Of a stretch of DNA of 64,000 nucleotides, positions 1 through 11,729 are shown piece after piece (position 1 is the stretch's first letter; every line of letters starts with the position of its first letter). This stretch comes from Datnioides undecimradiatus (taxonomy: Eukaryota; Chordata; Actinopteri; Lobotiformes; Datnioididae): assembly GCA_008933995.1 (NCBI GenBank), contig WARS01000063.1:2464833-2528832 (forward strand), in the 5' to 3' direction. The notes under the pieces are model-generated. The model did not search any database, was not told where the DNA came from, and worked only from the letters and a program-made list of their open reading frames with translations. A program made the position numbers and the translations under genes.

Positions 1-1
1 C

Positions 2-442
2 GTGCTGAGGGTGGTGGACACGCCCCCTTTGCCCTGCCCTCACAGCTTATCTGAGCTGTGCCCTGACGGCGTGCTCGTGCTTGTTGTGAGGGCTGACCTG
101 CAGCAGAGCAACACACACCTGGAGGAGCGGGTGGAGGTACACACATACACACACACAAACACACACACTGATGTACATCACTGTGCTGTGTGACTCTGTG
201 TGTGTGTGTTGGCGCACGCTGATTACCTGGAGGAGGTGGGGCTTCAGCACTCAGTCTACCTGACACAGAGCAGCAATTGGCTGAGAGCTCTGGCTGAGAA
301 GGTGGGGGGCGGCGTCTTCTTCTTGGACAACAGCTGTGAAAGGCCGTCCATCAGAGGACGACCTCTGGGGGAGCGAGTGCTCCGCCTCTCGGCCGGGAAC
401 CATCACAGAGCTCTGAGCGTCCGGACAGACGTCTCACTCTGA
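2..442 (+). CDS. gimd1: GIMD1-like AIG1-type GTPase, 3' part only
   Basis: Partial gene whose 5' part lies outside the window. Likely exons are 2-136 (donor GAG|GTACAC, phase 0) and about 233-442, ending at a TGA. The first piece begins with a VVDTPP stretch like the G3 motif (DxPG) of AIG1/GIMAP GTPases, followed by a CPDGVLVLVV beta-strand segment. The second piece has a WLRALAEKVGGGVFFLDN stretch like the G5 region of that family. In human, GIMD1 lies next to AIMP1, and here the gene sits tail-to-tail with aimp1, which supports the name. The acceptor (233 or 236) is uncertain because the intron is a CA/GT tract of about 100 bp. The usual G4 sequence is not clear. Another AIG1 family member is possible. 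Confidence 0.55.
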
Positions 443-809
443 GCAGGAAACACAAACTGAACACAAATCTGTTTGTTTATTGGTTTATTCTTCATTCACA
501 CGATGAAAACACAGGTTTATCTTCTCAAAATGACATCAGTAGTTTTACTTTAATCAGGAGGAAACAGAAGCTTGCAGTGTTTAATCAGTAAACAGCAGAA
601 AAGTTATTGTTTTTATTCCACTGTGAGCTAACAGCAGTGGTGGCTAACAGCACTGCAAGCTAACAGCAGTGGTGGCTAACAGCACTGCAAGCTAACAGCA
701 GTGGTGGCTAACAGCAGTGGCAGCTAACAGCACTAGCAGCTAACAGGTTTCCTGCTGCATGCTGTCCTCATCACATCACTTCCTGAATGGCGCCGCATCC
801 TCGCCGAGT
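443..809. other. Convergent 3' UTR interval with paired poly(A)-type signals
   Basis: Short spacer between the convergent GIMD1-like and aimp1 genes. TTTATT at 476-481 and 484-489 reads as AATAAA on the minus strand and could end the aimp1 transcript. A minisatellite fills 627-746. Confidence 0.4.
627..746. repeat. Minisatellite, 16/32-bp GCTAACAGCA unit
   Basis: About seven copies of a 16-bp GCTAACAGCA(G/C)TG unit that alternates between two variants, giving a 32-bp higher-order period. It lies in the 3' flank of aimp1. Confidence 0.85.
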
Positions 810-1585
810 CTATCTGATGATACAGTTGGTGAGGGACGGGGCCCTGCAGAGTCCCTTCCCCTTCACCTCAAACCTGCAGCCCTTGTAGTTGGCCACGCCC
901 CTGCTGTCCACCTGCAGGTCGGGCTGAAGTAGCTCCCAGACCTTCTGCTTGGACTGCAGCTCTCTGTCGGGGTCACCTGAACACACAGAAGAGCCAGTGA
1001 TCACCTGGACACAGCTGACCTGAGGAAAACACCTGAGCCAATCAGACTCACAGACTGTGGCCACGCCTCCCTCACCTGCTCTGACAGGACAAACACCTGC
1101 TCCAGACTCGTTAGTGCAACATGACTCTCAGTTAGCGAGCTAACTAGCTTGATAGCTGTTGTGATTGTTTAGCACTGTTTCCAGTTAGCTAGCATATTAC
1201 CACAGTTGTTGTTAACTAGCCCAAGCTCCCAGCACAGACTCACAGCCAACTGCATATTTCTATTCTAATTTCATCCTTGTAACCATGGTTACCGGGGTAG
1301 CTGAGGAAGGTAACTCTGTCTCCAGGCGTGGAGCCAGTGGGCGGGGCCAGCAGCTCGGCACAGTCATCAGAGGTGGAGCAACAGAGGAGGCGGGCCTGGG
1401 AGACCACGCCCCTCACCTTACAGGCCTTGACGTTGCATAGCAACACAGCCAGGCTGCCCTGGAGCTGAGCGGAGGGATGGTGATGATGGTGATGGTGATG
1501 ATGGCGATGATGATGGTGATGATGATGGTGATGATGGTGATGATGATGGTGATGATGATGATGGTGATGATGATGGTGATGATGG

Positions 1586-1620
<35 letters not shown>

Positions 1621-2263
1621 GTGATGACGATGATGATGGTGATGATGATGATGAGAATCATCAGATGAGAATGAAAAAGACAGGGAGGAGGAACAAACAG
1701 ATGAGAAGAATAAAACAAAAGAGAGAACGAGATAAGATGGAAACAGCTGTGACAGGTGTGACAGGTGCGACTCCTGCTTCACCTCCTCCAGCTGGATTTT
1801 CCCGCCTAGCTTGCTGACGACCATGCGTGCGGTGTTCTCGCCCACGTCCACGTCCTGGACGGCCAGCGTGTCAGCCAGCGGGTGGCGCCGCACGCTCAGG
1901 ATCCGCCCGACACGCAGGTCCAGTCGTGACACGTCAACGCGAGGCTCCGCCCCCAGTGGGAAAGAGTCAGAGGCAGGGCGAGCTAAAGAGAGAGAGAAAG
2001 GTAAGGTCAGTCGTTTCCTTCCCTTCCTTCCTTCCTTGCTTCCTTCCTGTAGTCCATCCTTTCCTCATCCCACCTTTCCTCTCTCCTCTCCTCCTCCTGC
2101 CTCTGCTCTGGGAGGAGGGGGGAGGGGGGGGTGCAGGAACAGCAGCTGTTGCTCCAGCGGGGGAGGGAGGTTGATTGACAGGCGTCGTGGGGGCGGGGCT
2201 TAGTGTTTTAGGAGCCGGGGCGAGCAAAGCCTTACCTGAGAGAGAGAGACAGAGACAGAGAGA

Positions 2264-2321
<58 letters not shown>

Positions 2322-3188
2322 GACAGAGAGAGAGAGAGAGATGATTTAGACTTGATGCATAAAGTATGGTGTTTCTGTGTCTGTGTGTCTCTATGTGTGT
2401 GTGTGTGTGTGTGTGTGTTTGTGTGTGTGTCTGTGTGTGTGTCTCTGTCTCTCTGTGTCTCACTGTCTCTGTGTGTGTGTGTGTTTGTGTGTGTCTCTGT
2501 GTGTGTGTCTCTGTCTCTCTGTCTCTCTGTGTCTCTCTGTGTCTCTGTGTGTGTGTCTCTGTGTGTCTCTGTGTCTCTCTGTGTGTCTCTGTGTGTGTGT
2601 CTCTGTCTCTCTGTCTCTCTGTGTCTCTCTGTCTCTCTGTGTGTGTGTCTCTGTGTGTCTCTGTCTCTCTGTGTCTCTGTGTCTCTCTGTGTGTCTCTGT
2701 GTGTCTCTGTGTGTGTGTCTCTGTCTCTCTGTGTCTCTGTGTCTCTCTGTGTCTCTGTGTCTCTGTCTGTGTGTGTGTGTGTGTGTACCCGTCCGTCTCT
2801 TCTGTTTCTCCTGCAGCTGTGCTCTCAGCTGCTCGATGTCTTTCTTCAGTTTCCCGTTTTCCACCAGCAGCTTCTTCTGATCTCTGACCGACGCCTGCAG
2901 CACTGAAACACACACAGACGCACACACAGAGACACACAGAGATACAGACACACAAACACACAGAGACACAGACACACACACAGATACACACATATATAAC
3001 AACTCAAGGGGGCACAAATGAGCTTTGGATCAACGCAGGAAACAGAAGTTGTTTTGTTGTTTGTTCACTCTTACGTGCTTTCTCTCTCGTCAGCAGGGCG
3101 TGAGTTTTGAAATACTCTATGATCTTCTCGCCGTCCTCCGGATCGAACTTCATGAGTGCAGCTGCCAGGCTGACAGACAGACAAACAA

Positions 3189-3229
<41 letters not shown>

Positions 3230-4475
3230 GGGGTTGGATGGTGAAACAGCTGCTGTTCAGATTGTTTCGAGGAAACAAACAAACAGGAAGTTCAGGAAGT
3301 TCACTAAAAACTGCACAGCAAAACAAAATAAAGCTGCAACTTATTATTTATATTTCTATTCATATTTATATTTATATTTATATTTATATTTATATTTATA
3401 TTTATATTTATATTTATATTTAGTTCTTGCTGTTTATTTCATTCACTCTGAAAATGCAGCATTTACACTTGAATCGATCTTTGTCCAAATATTTTATTGT
3501 TTATTCTTTTTCCATTTGTTTTTGTCTCTTATTGTTTTTATTTTGCTCCAAATGTCAAAACAAACGTCCTTGTGTGTGTGAGACTGGGTCACACTGAGTC
3601 AAACGTGCTGAATCATCAGAAACCTGGCGCCCAGGTGAGAAGAGTCACTCAAACTGAACCTGATCTCAGCGACGCTGCGGGGGGCGGGGCCACACCTGTG
3701 ACCAGCTCCCACAGCGTGCAAATCAGACGGGCAGTGATGTCATCGACGGGCGCTCAAACGTTTATAAAGATGGTATCTTAGAGGAAGGAAGTCTCGTCAT
3801 CGTCACAGGATGAAATGTCAGAATTGATTGGACGAAACAAAAACAGCAAACGGCGGTGACAGCTCAGTCAAAGCACTTCCTGTTCCGCGGCTGATTGACA
3901 GGTGGATTACACATCTGGCCGCCTGTTGGCCATTAATCATCATGGTGTTCATCTGCTCCTTTACCCATAGAGCTTCTCTTTCCTGGTTCCACAGTTTAGA
4001 TGAACTGAGGAGAAAACAAAGGCTGTAGGTAACTAAGTACATTTACTTGAGTACTTCTGCTTTCTGCAACTCTACACGTCTCCGTTGATGAACATCGTTC
4101 TTCATTTCCTGGGAATAATTCATCTGTTTTCATTGGAAACGACATGAAGGTTATTTGGTCTTCCTGTTTTCTCCAGTTCGTGAGAAGCAGGTTTGAGTTT
4201 TTAACCTCGCGTCTGGAAGTTAGCTGCTAACTACAGTCACTGGTTACTGACCGCAGCCGTGTCAACACAACAACACAACAGAACAGAACCAATCAACAGA
4301 ACCAAACAACACAACAATAGAACCAAACAACACAACAACAGGAGCAGAGGCAGTTGAGAGCAAACGAGGAGACGGAGCAGAGAGTGAAGCGACACATGAA
4401 ACCATAGAAAGAGCCGTCATTGAAGTTTTGACTGATGTTATCTGTGATGAAGGAACATGTTAATACCATCAAAGC

Positions 4476-4506
<31 letters not shown>

Positions 4507-6044
4507 TGAAACCAGCCTATTTGCATAATGATAAACAGAGCGCTGCTGCGCGGCCGTCAGATGGTCTGCATTTACATACACAAACACACTCGACTGACAC
4601 TGACACACACATCTACACGACTTCATTATTAAAGGGAAAAGCCCCCAGAAACACTTCAGATGCTGCTGCTAAAGGTTACCATGTGATCTGTTGTGCTGTT
4701 GTGTGATCTCACTAAACATTCACACAATAGCTGATGTGCGACCACTGTGGGAGTCTGAACCCGTCGATCAACGGCAGCTGTAGACCAGCAACTCCAGTTT
4801 CCTTTGAGCTAAAGTTGCTGTTTTTGTCAATGGAGTCTGGGCACATTGCTGAGCTTCCTGCTCCAGACCTCCATCTGCTGCTGGTAACACACCGACTGTG
4901 GAGGGGAACCTCACACAACCAACCAAACAATCCCTCTGACGTGATGAACCTGCGTCAGGTTTGCTAATCTGTGAACGCTGACACCTGAATGAAGCTGTTG
5001 ACCAGCAATAAGCATTAGCTGACTCTGTGTCACCATCCGGTGTGACTGAAGCTCCTCTGTCCTCTGACCACACACCAGAGACCTGGTTTAGACTCATATT
5101 GACCTGTTACTGATCACTGGCTGGTTCATTAGCTTCAACATGTATCAACTGACTGAAATGGCGTTTGCTCCTCGTGGCGTCACACTGCAGAGATGATGGA
5201 GTTGAAAGCAGAAGTGTTGTGGCTGGCTAGCTCTCGCATGTCAGCAGCTAGCACGAGTAACGGTTAGCATCCCAGCTAAAACACGTCACCATTGTCACCA
5301 CATCATCGGCTATGTTGCGTGTGAATTTCACAGTTTGGCTCTTCATGGTAAAAGTCGCACACACATACTCGAACACACACAGAGGAGGTCCCTCGTGTCC
5401 CCAGATGGTCCTGCAGTCCTGTACAAAGACATGTGTCCCCACAACGCCATTTATTCACACGTGCCACAGCTGAACTGCAGAGAGACGCAACAGCTGCAGC
5501 CTAGCCTGCGGCTAAAAATAACATGAGAGCAGCCAGACAACAGCGGGGCGAAGTACTCGAATACTTTACTGAAAATACTGTGTGTTACGAGTAAAAGTAC
5601 TGCGTTCAAACGAATACTGAAGTAAAAATACACACACCTCAGCACAGACCACGAGCTCATCAATGAAATCTGCAGCTGATAAGTAACTAGTAACTAACCG
5701 GTAACTAAAGCTGTCAGCTCTGTAACGTAATGGAGCAGAACGAGTAAAACACAAGAACCTCCAGCTCAGACTTCAGTGCAGAACCTGAGTAAACAAACAG
5801 GAAACACAACAACAACAAAAACAGCCTCCAAAGAGAAAACGGGTTCTGTAAAACTGAACGATCGGCTCTGAAAGTTAAAAGGTCCACTAAACACAACAAA
5901 CAAAGATAAACAACAACAATCTGCTTTAGACTGATAAAGACATTAGTCAGCTGTTAAACATTAAAGGGCTAGTTTGACATTTTTAAGCTTCAGAGTTTAA
6001 TAAACTCACTGTTTTTATCTGATTTCACCTTTAAATGCCCCTGA

Positions 6045-6088
<44 letters not shown>

Positions 6089-6184
6089 CTATCGCGTGTT
6101 AATGAAGCAAAGTCACGATGATGAGACACAGACGGACGTTCAGAGGCTCTACCTGGGGTTAAACAGGCCGTCGGTGTTGTCCAT
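810..6184 (-). CDS. aimp1: Aminoacyl-tRNA synthetase complex-interacting multifunctional protein 1
   Basis: Scaffold of the cytosolic multi-tRNA-synthetase complex; its C-terminal half is the secreted cytokine EMAP II in mammals. Exons on the minus strand: 6184-6153, 3169-3075, 2902-2789, 2235-2074, 1982-1783, 1464-1293, 976-810. All seven have GT/AG borders and compatible phases, and sum to 942 nt, or 313 aa (human 312). The N-terminal part is a leucine-zipper/coiled coil (residues about 15-80, with [17 protein letters not shown]). A Pro/Ala/Ser-rich linker follows. From about residue 150 there is the tRNA-binding OB fold ([21 protein letters not shown]), ending with [16 protein letters not shown]. 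The start codon gives [10 protein letters not shown]. Intron 5 is a CAT/ATG repeat and intron 3 a GA and GTCT repeat. Teleosts have aimp1 duplicates; I cannot say which copy this is. Confidence 0.93.
1476..1662. repeat. (ATG/GTG)n trinucleotide array in aimp1 intron 5
   Basis: Roughly 185 bp of ATG units with scattered GTG and GCG variants on the plus strand. On the minus (sense) strand it reads CAT/CAC, so it encodes almost pure histidine in the aimp1 frame. It lies wholly within the 318-nt intron between exons 5 and 6. Confidence 0.95.
2237..2787. repeat. Long GA then GTCT/GT simple-repeat block in aimp1 intron 3
   Basis: A (GA)n/(GACA) tract at 2237-2341 is followed by a GT/GTCTCT tract at about 2376-2787. 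On the aimp1 sense strand the CT-rich part directly precedes the exon 4 acceptor at 2236 and supplies its polypyrimidine tract. The GT part abuts the exon 3 donor at 2788. Many open frames across it are artefacts of the repeat. Confidence 0.95.
3171..3421. repeat. (GACA)n and (ATTTAT)n microsatellites in aimp1 intron 1
   Basis: A CAGA/GACA tract lies at about 3171-3229, directly upstream (in gene sense) of the exon 2 acceptor. A TTTATA/ATTTAT hexamer array of about 13 units lies at about 3345-3421. Confidence 0.9.
6040..6086. repeat. (CA)n microsatellite near aimp1 exon 1
   Basis: Perfect CA dinucleotide run in aimp1 intron 1, about 70 bp from the exon 1 donor. A shorter (CA)n run lies at 4479-4506 in the same intron. 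Confidence 0.95.
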
Positions 6185-6731
6185 GCTGCTCGCTGCCGGC
6201 CGCCTGCTCGCAGACAGACGCTTCAGACTCAACCTCCGCTGAGAGCCGCCGCCTGTCAGCTGTCCGCTTCCATCAGCTGGCTGCGGGTCAAAGGTCAAAC
6301 ACCTCCCCTTTAAAATCCCACAGCAAGAATCCAGAGAAGAAGAAAGTGGTCTGAATGAAATGAATCACCACGTGCGTCCCTGAAACTGTTCATATCACAT
6401 ATTTATTGAGATAAACGCCGAGCTCACGTCTCATTTCACCGTGCACGATGCAACTCCCACAGGTCCGACCTGCAGCTCCGCCTGGTGAATCAGTCCCGAG
6501 TCGATTAAAAATCAAAACTGCGTGTTCTGATATTGTAACTCGTCGTATCGCAGCTGAAAACGTTTGCTGTGCATCGTCACATGAGACTGTCACAGGTGCA
6601 GCACGGTGTCAACAAGTTGCTGACTCAGCTTGCATCATGTTTCAGCATGTGCACAGTTAATAAGATGCACTACCACACAAATGCTTCCACCACTCAACCA
6701 TCAGCCAGTCAATTACACTGTGTGTGTGTGT

Positions 6732-6778
<47 letters not shown>

Positions 6779-7900
6779 TCCCTCTTGTGGTCAGAAACTG
6801 AACCTTCCCTTTGTTTGACCTCTGTCGTCCTCGTTTGGTTCATTCTCTCTCTCTCTGAACATCAGAGAGCAGAAATCATCTGACGGCTTTGATGTGAGTG
6901 TGCGTGTTTGATGTGAGTGTGTGTTTGATATGAGTGTGTGTTTGAGTGTGTGTGTCTAAACGTTTCATAGTTTTTAGTCAGTAACGGAGAAAAACTGGTG
7001 GTGTGTTCTGATTGGCTCAGTGCGACCTGCAGCCACAGTGAGCTGCCACTGTGATGCAGAAACTTATGTTAATACATTCAGATGAAGACGCTGCAGAAAC
7101 AGCAGGATCTGCTCTGAAGGAGTCTCCTGTGCTGTTTTTGTGCAGGACGTAAACTCGTCAATAACCTCAGTGACCTCACAGTGGAAGCCTCGGGACAGGA
7201 AGTGAGGGTGAACATTGAGACAGCTGGTAAACATCGGACTCTTGTAATAACGAGATAACGATGTGATCTTTATTAGCCTGATCTTCACTTTAAGTACTTC
7301 AAGTTTTCCAGTTTTGTTCTACTTTATATTTCTGTTTCTAATATTACACCTTATACTCCATTACATTTGACAGCTTTAGTTACTAGTTACTTTTCAGATT
7401 GTGCCTATAAAACACACAAGGTCAAATTATTCATTGAAGAAACAGAGAAAAGTGTAATTTTTAAAGCTGAAAACAGATCTGGAAACAGTGTGTCACAGCC
7501 TTTTCCCCTCTCCCATGAATCACATGATGACCCCTCAGGTTTTTGTGGTGACCCTTCAGAGGGGCCTGACTCCTCAGGTTGGGAACCACTGGGAATGAAG
7601 TATTTAGCACTTGAGGTACCTTTACTAATATATCCATGCTGTAATGAATGCAGGGCTTTTACTTGTGTCAAAATAATCTGGTCCTGGTATATTAACTGAA
7701 GTAACAGATCAATCTACTCTCACTTTTAGGACTATTAAAACTTAATCTCAAAAGTTTTTACATTTTCAATCTTATTGACCAATAAATAAAAAGCACACAC
7801 ATATAAAGTGGCGTATTACATTTTATCACAATGCCTGGTTTGTCTGAGGGTTTAATTTAACTGTATACGTGTTTTTATGACAGAAACGGTCTTTTTTCTG
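6185..7900. other. Divergent intergenic spacer, aimp1 to sgms2
   Basis: No gene recognised. The first 120 bp, rich in GCCGCC and CTG, is the likely aimp1 promoter and 5' UTR. A (GT)n tract lies at 6719-6777. At about 7280-7400 and 7600-7700 there are pieces of a dispersed teleost repeat with TACTCCATTACATTTGACAG and CAGCTTTAGTTAC motifs, also seen near 53.1 kb. Confidence 0.6.
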
Positions 7901-8189
7901 GCGTCTTTCTCGAAATCACGGAAAATTCCGAATGGCTCCGAGCTCAGGTGAGTCATCGGGGTCAGTTTCGGAGGCGTGTCGGCGACGGAAGTTGCCGCAC
8001 CATATTTGGATCCAAAACGGCGACTGGGCGGGAGGCGCGAGCGCCGGCGGGTGGTTCCAGGCGTACACGCGCTCGCGCTCCCAGCAAGATTCCAGGCGCG
8101 CGCTCAGAGTTAATGAGGAGGGCCGCGGGAGAAGAAGAAGAGTTTGGAGACGAAAAAGTGGAAAGAAGAGAAAATCTGCGCTTTGAACG
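7900..8189 (+). promoter_or_regulatory. CpG-rich promoter and untranslated first exon of sgms2
   Basis: A strong local rise in CpG and GC, including a GCGCGAGCGCCGGCGGG stretch, in otherwise AT-balanced sequence. The block ends at a consensus donor (GAACG|GTGAGT after 8189). The next acceptor is at 10384 (TTTTTTCAG), leading into the sgms2 start exon, so 8189 is probably the end of a non-coding exon. A second donor-like site lies at 7947. The exact transcription start is not visible. Confidence 0.6.
8000..8009 (+). promoter_or_regulatory. CArG box (SRF site) in sgms2 promoter
   Basis: CCATATTTGG matches CC(A/T)6GG exactly and lies within the CpG-rich block, next to a GTTGCCGCAC stretch. SRF binding is inferred from the motif alone. 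Confidence 0.5.
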
Positions 8190-8865
8190 GTGAGTTCGGC
8201 TTTTCTTCAGCTCCCCGCGCAGGAAACAGAAAGTCTGTCAGCTGCTTTCACCTGTTTGAGTCCAGAAACAGGTAAAACACCGTCCGACAGGTGTGTTTCC
8301 GAGTTCCTGTCCGTGTCTTCCTGCCGTGTCAAAATGAAGGACGTGTACTTTTTCACCTTTTCTGCCGATTGTTTCCGTGAAGACGCTGTTCAGGGCTGTC
8401 CAGCCGCTAAAAGTCAGACAGCGAGCCGCGTTTCAGGTGTTCAGAGAAACAGCCCCAGCCTCCAGCTCCTCACAGGAGGCTTTAAACCAAAAACGGCTTT
8501 TTGTTGCTTTGATTTAAGGCGCAAACAACCAGCCAGTCAGCCAGCTGATCAGGTGATCAACACAATCCATTGATTCAGGTAAACGTGGGGAAATTCACTT
8601 ATTGATGAGTTTAAAAGTTCATGTAAACATGTTGCTGCTTCTTTCTGCTGCAACAAATGTTTGATTAACTGATGAATCACCAAACTTCCTGATCACATGT
8701 GTAAAATGATGCTTGTTTTATTTTGTTGTAAACTAGTGTTGTCACCAAAACAAAGCAGTCTTCAGTCAGCATCAGCTTCAAGGACATGGACATTTTTCAC
8801 TGTTTCCTGGTACTAAACAGACCGAATTCATGAGCAACGTGAAAATATGGATTAGTTGATTCTCT

Positions 8866-9128
8866 GTGAGTCAGTCTGTCTGTCCTGAGCCTCTCTGTCC
8901 TGGGTCTGTCTGTCTGTCTGTCCTGGGTCTCTCTGTCTGTCCTGGGTCTCTCTGTCCTGGCTCTGTCTGTCTGTCCTGGGTCTGTCCTGAGTCTGTCTGT
9001 CCTGGGTCTGTCCCGAGTCTGTCTGTCCTGGGTCTGTCTGTCTGTCCTGGGTCTGTCCTGAGTCTCTCTGTCCTGAGTCTCTCTGTCCTGGGTCTGTCTG
9101 TCTGTCCTGGGTCTGCCCTGGGTCGGTC
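8866..9128. repeat. Imperfect TCTGTCCTGGG tandem repeat in sgms2 intron 1
   Basis: Around 260 bp of TCTGTCCTGGG/TCTGTCCTGAG units with CTCT and CTGT spacers. Open frames across it are repeat artefacts. A (GT)n tract follows at about 9501-9537. Confidence 0.9.
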
Positions 9129-9497
9129 TTGTGTTGGTGAATCAGCTCTAATCAGGGTCAAATTGAATTCCCGTGGTCTTAACTTCGTTACGGTTAATGT
9201 CTGTTGTTCTGTGGAGCCGTAAACAGGAAGTGACATCAGAACCATCTGCAGTTTGCTGATGTTTTCAAATCTGACTGAGCTGAAATGAAAGTACACCTGA
9301 CCTGTTGATCTGTGCATCAGTCACACTTCAAGCAGCACTGAACAGAAAGTGTTTGAGTCCTGCGTTTGTGTGTGTGTGCGTGCGTGCAGGGAGGTTTAAC
9401 ATTACACGCGTGTGCATTAGCACACAGTCGCTGTGGTGTGAACGGCAGCAGGGGTGGGAGGTATTTAGCAGGAGGGAGTAACTCCCACTTTGCACAG

Positions 9498-9539
<42 letters not shown>

Positions 9540-10695
9540 ACAGGCAGACTCACAGACGCTTACAGCTTTGGTTTTATTTCATCTGCAGAGATGAGTCCAC
9601 CAACGTGCCTTTCAACTTCCTGTGTGACTTCCTGTCTACTGACCGTTTGTTGTTGAGTCCTGAATGTGGGAGCGGTCCGAGCTCCGGTCTCCACATCACG
9701 TTGAGTGTTGCTGTGTGTGTGCAGCAGGTCAGTCACACCTGATCTTGATTACCTGCACAGATAAGAACATTCCTGCGCTGGACCGCGGCAGGGCGCCGCT
9801 GCAGGTGCAGCTTCATGACGAAGAGTTTCTGTTGAAACGCCGCCTCAGCTGGCGAACAAAGTCACAGGGCAACACCAGGAGGTCGGATCAGAGCCGATCA
9901 GCTGACGACATCCGGCGCAGTTTAAAGTTTAATGGCCGACAGTGAATGTCCTGATATGTGAATGCAGCTTTGCACTGGAGGGAACAGCTTTAAACCCTGT
10001 TTGAAAACTGGGGAACGTGTCACATTTGTTACATTCAGACCTCACCCGCCCCTCCAGGACGTTTGACGGAGGTCACATGACCGCAGCTGCTGCTGTTATT
10101 GGTTCACATGAGAGGCAGAAAAGTGCAGATTAAACCTTGTTAAAATCTGATTGGTCGTGTTTGGTCCCGACCCTGAAACCAACTTTATTCATATAATTAG
10201 TTTGATCGTTCTCTTTTCATCTTATTCGTCCATCAGTTGTTCCGTTCTGTTTAAAACATGTCTGAACCTTTAATTAACTGAGTCAAATCGCTGCAATCAG
10301 CAAAAAAAGAGAAACATCATTATTTTATATGAATAAAAACATTTGAAACAAACAAAAAGTTAAACTGTGTTTTTGTTTTTTCAGGTTTCTGCTGAATCAT
10401 CCTGATCAATCCATCCATCACCTGCCTTCTGTGTGACCTCACCGGCGCTGATACTGATCAGATTATTGATCCGTCATCAGCTCCAGACCAATCAGTGATC
10501 CTGGACTCGTGCTGATGTTATTGATCGCTGATTGTGGATCTTTGATTTGGAAATCTGCTGCAATTGTCCAGAGCAGCCTGAAGCTTTAATTGATCAGCTG
10601 ACTCTTTACACAGACTGTGATTGGTTGGAGAACCAGGGAAGTTCTTTGTTATTGGTCAAAGATCATTAAAGGAGACGAACCCATTGGGTCGATCG

Positions 10696-11667
10696 ATGGC
10701 GGCGTCAGAACTGATCCGGGACAATGGCAATGTCCATCCCCATGTGGGGGATAACGTGACGACACTGAATCCCCCCACATCATCTCAACCTCCAAGAGTC
10801 GCCAACGGCAAACCGATCCATATCTCCTGCTCGCCGTCGCCGCCCTCCGACGAACAGGACGGGAGGCAGCAGCCAGACGGCGGCAAACTGAGCAGCCTGT
10901 TCAAACAGAACCAGCTGATCCACTCTCTGAGCAGCGGACTGAGGAGGCACTGCGACTACGTGAAGATCGCCGTGCCCGAGGAGTGCACCAACCGCCTCCC
11001 CAAGGAGTGGTGGAAGACGGGCGTGGCCTTCCTCTACGCCCTGTTCAACCTCGTCTTCACCACAGTCGTCATCACCATCGTCCACGAGAGGGTGCCGGAC
11101 AAGTCTGTGAGCCCGCCGCTGCCCGACAAGTTCTTCGACTACGTGGATCGAGTGCCCTGGGCCTTCACCGTGACCGAGGTCAACGGGCTGATCCTGGTCG
11201 GCCTCTGGTTCATCCAGTGGATCTTCCTCAAACACAAGTACGACGTTTAAACTGGAGCTGATCGAAACAAGCTGCTGCTAACGTTTGTTCAGGGCACAAC
11301 GCGACAGCACCAGGTTTCAGGTCATTGATGTCCCGTTAGCTGCTTCTAGAAGATAAGCAGTGCGTGTTGTTTGTGTTATGACGCTGGTTTGGAGCGGTTT
11401 GTCTTCAAAGTCAAACCCTGGAAACTCTGTTTACACCCTGTCTTTCAATACGTTACCACTTCCTCTGCTGGGAGTGTTTTGTTTACAAAGTGGAAGTTTA
11501 GTTTTTCATGTGAGACTGATCCTCTTCCTGTTCAGAGCCATCATCGGGCGTCGCTGCTTCTTCCTGATCGGGACGCTCTACATGTATCGCTGCATCACCA
11601 TGTACATCACCACGCTGCCCGTACCTGGAAAACACATGGTCTGCGCCCCGAAGGTACGCGTGCACGC

Positions 11668-11729
<62 letters not shown>

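Noticed and set aside
1279-1292. Palindrome GTAACCATGGTTAC
   Set aside because: It overlaps the donor of aimp1 exon 6 and does not fit the RFX half-site order; probably chance.
1477-1718. Poly-Met and poly-Ile frames
   Set aside because: Other frames and strands of the ATG repeat in aimp1 intron 5.
2175-3017. Cys/Val, Ser/Leu and Arg/Glu-rich ORFs near aimp1 exons 3-4
   Set aside because: Products of GA, GT and GTCT simple repeats.
10621-10695. N-terminal extension of sgms2 from a TTG codon
   Set aside because: It lacks an ATG; ATG 10696 in frame gives a normal SGMS2 start.
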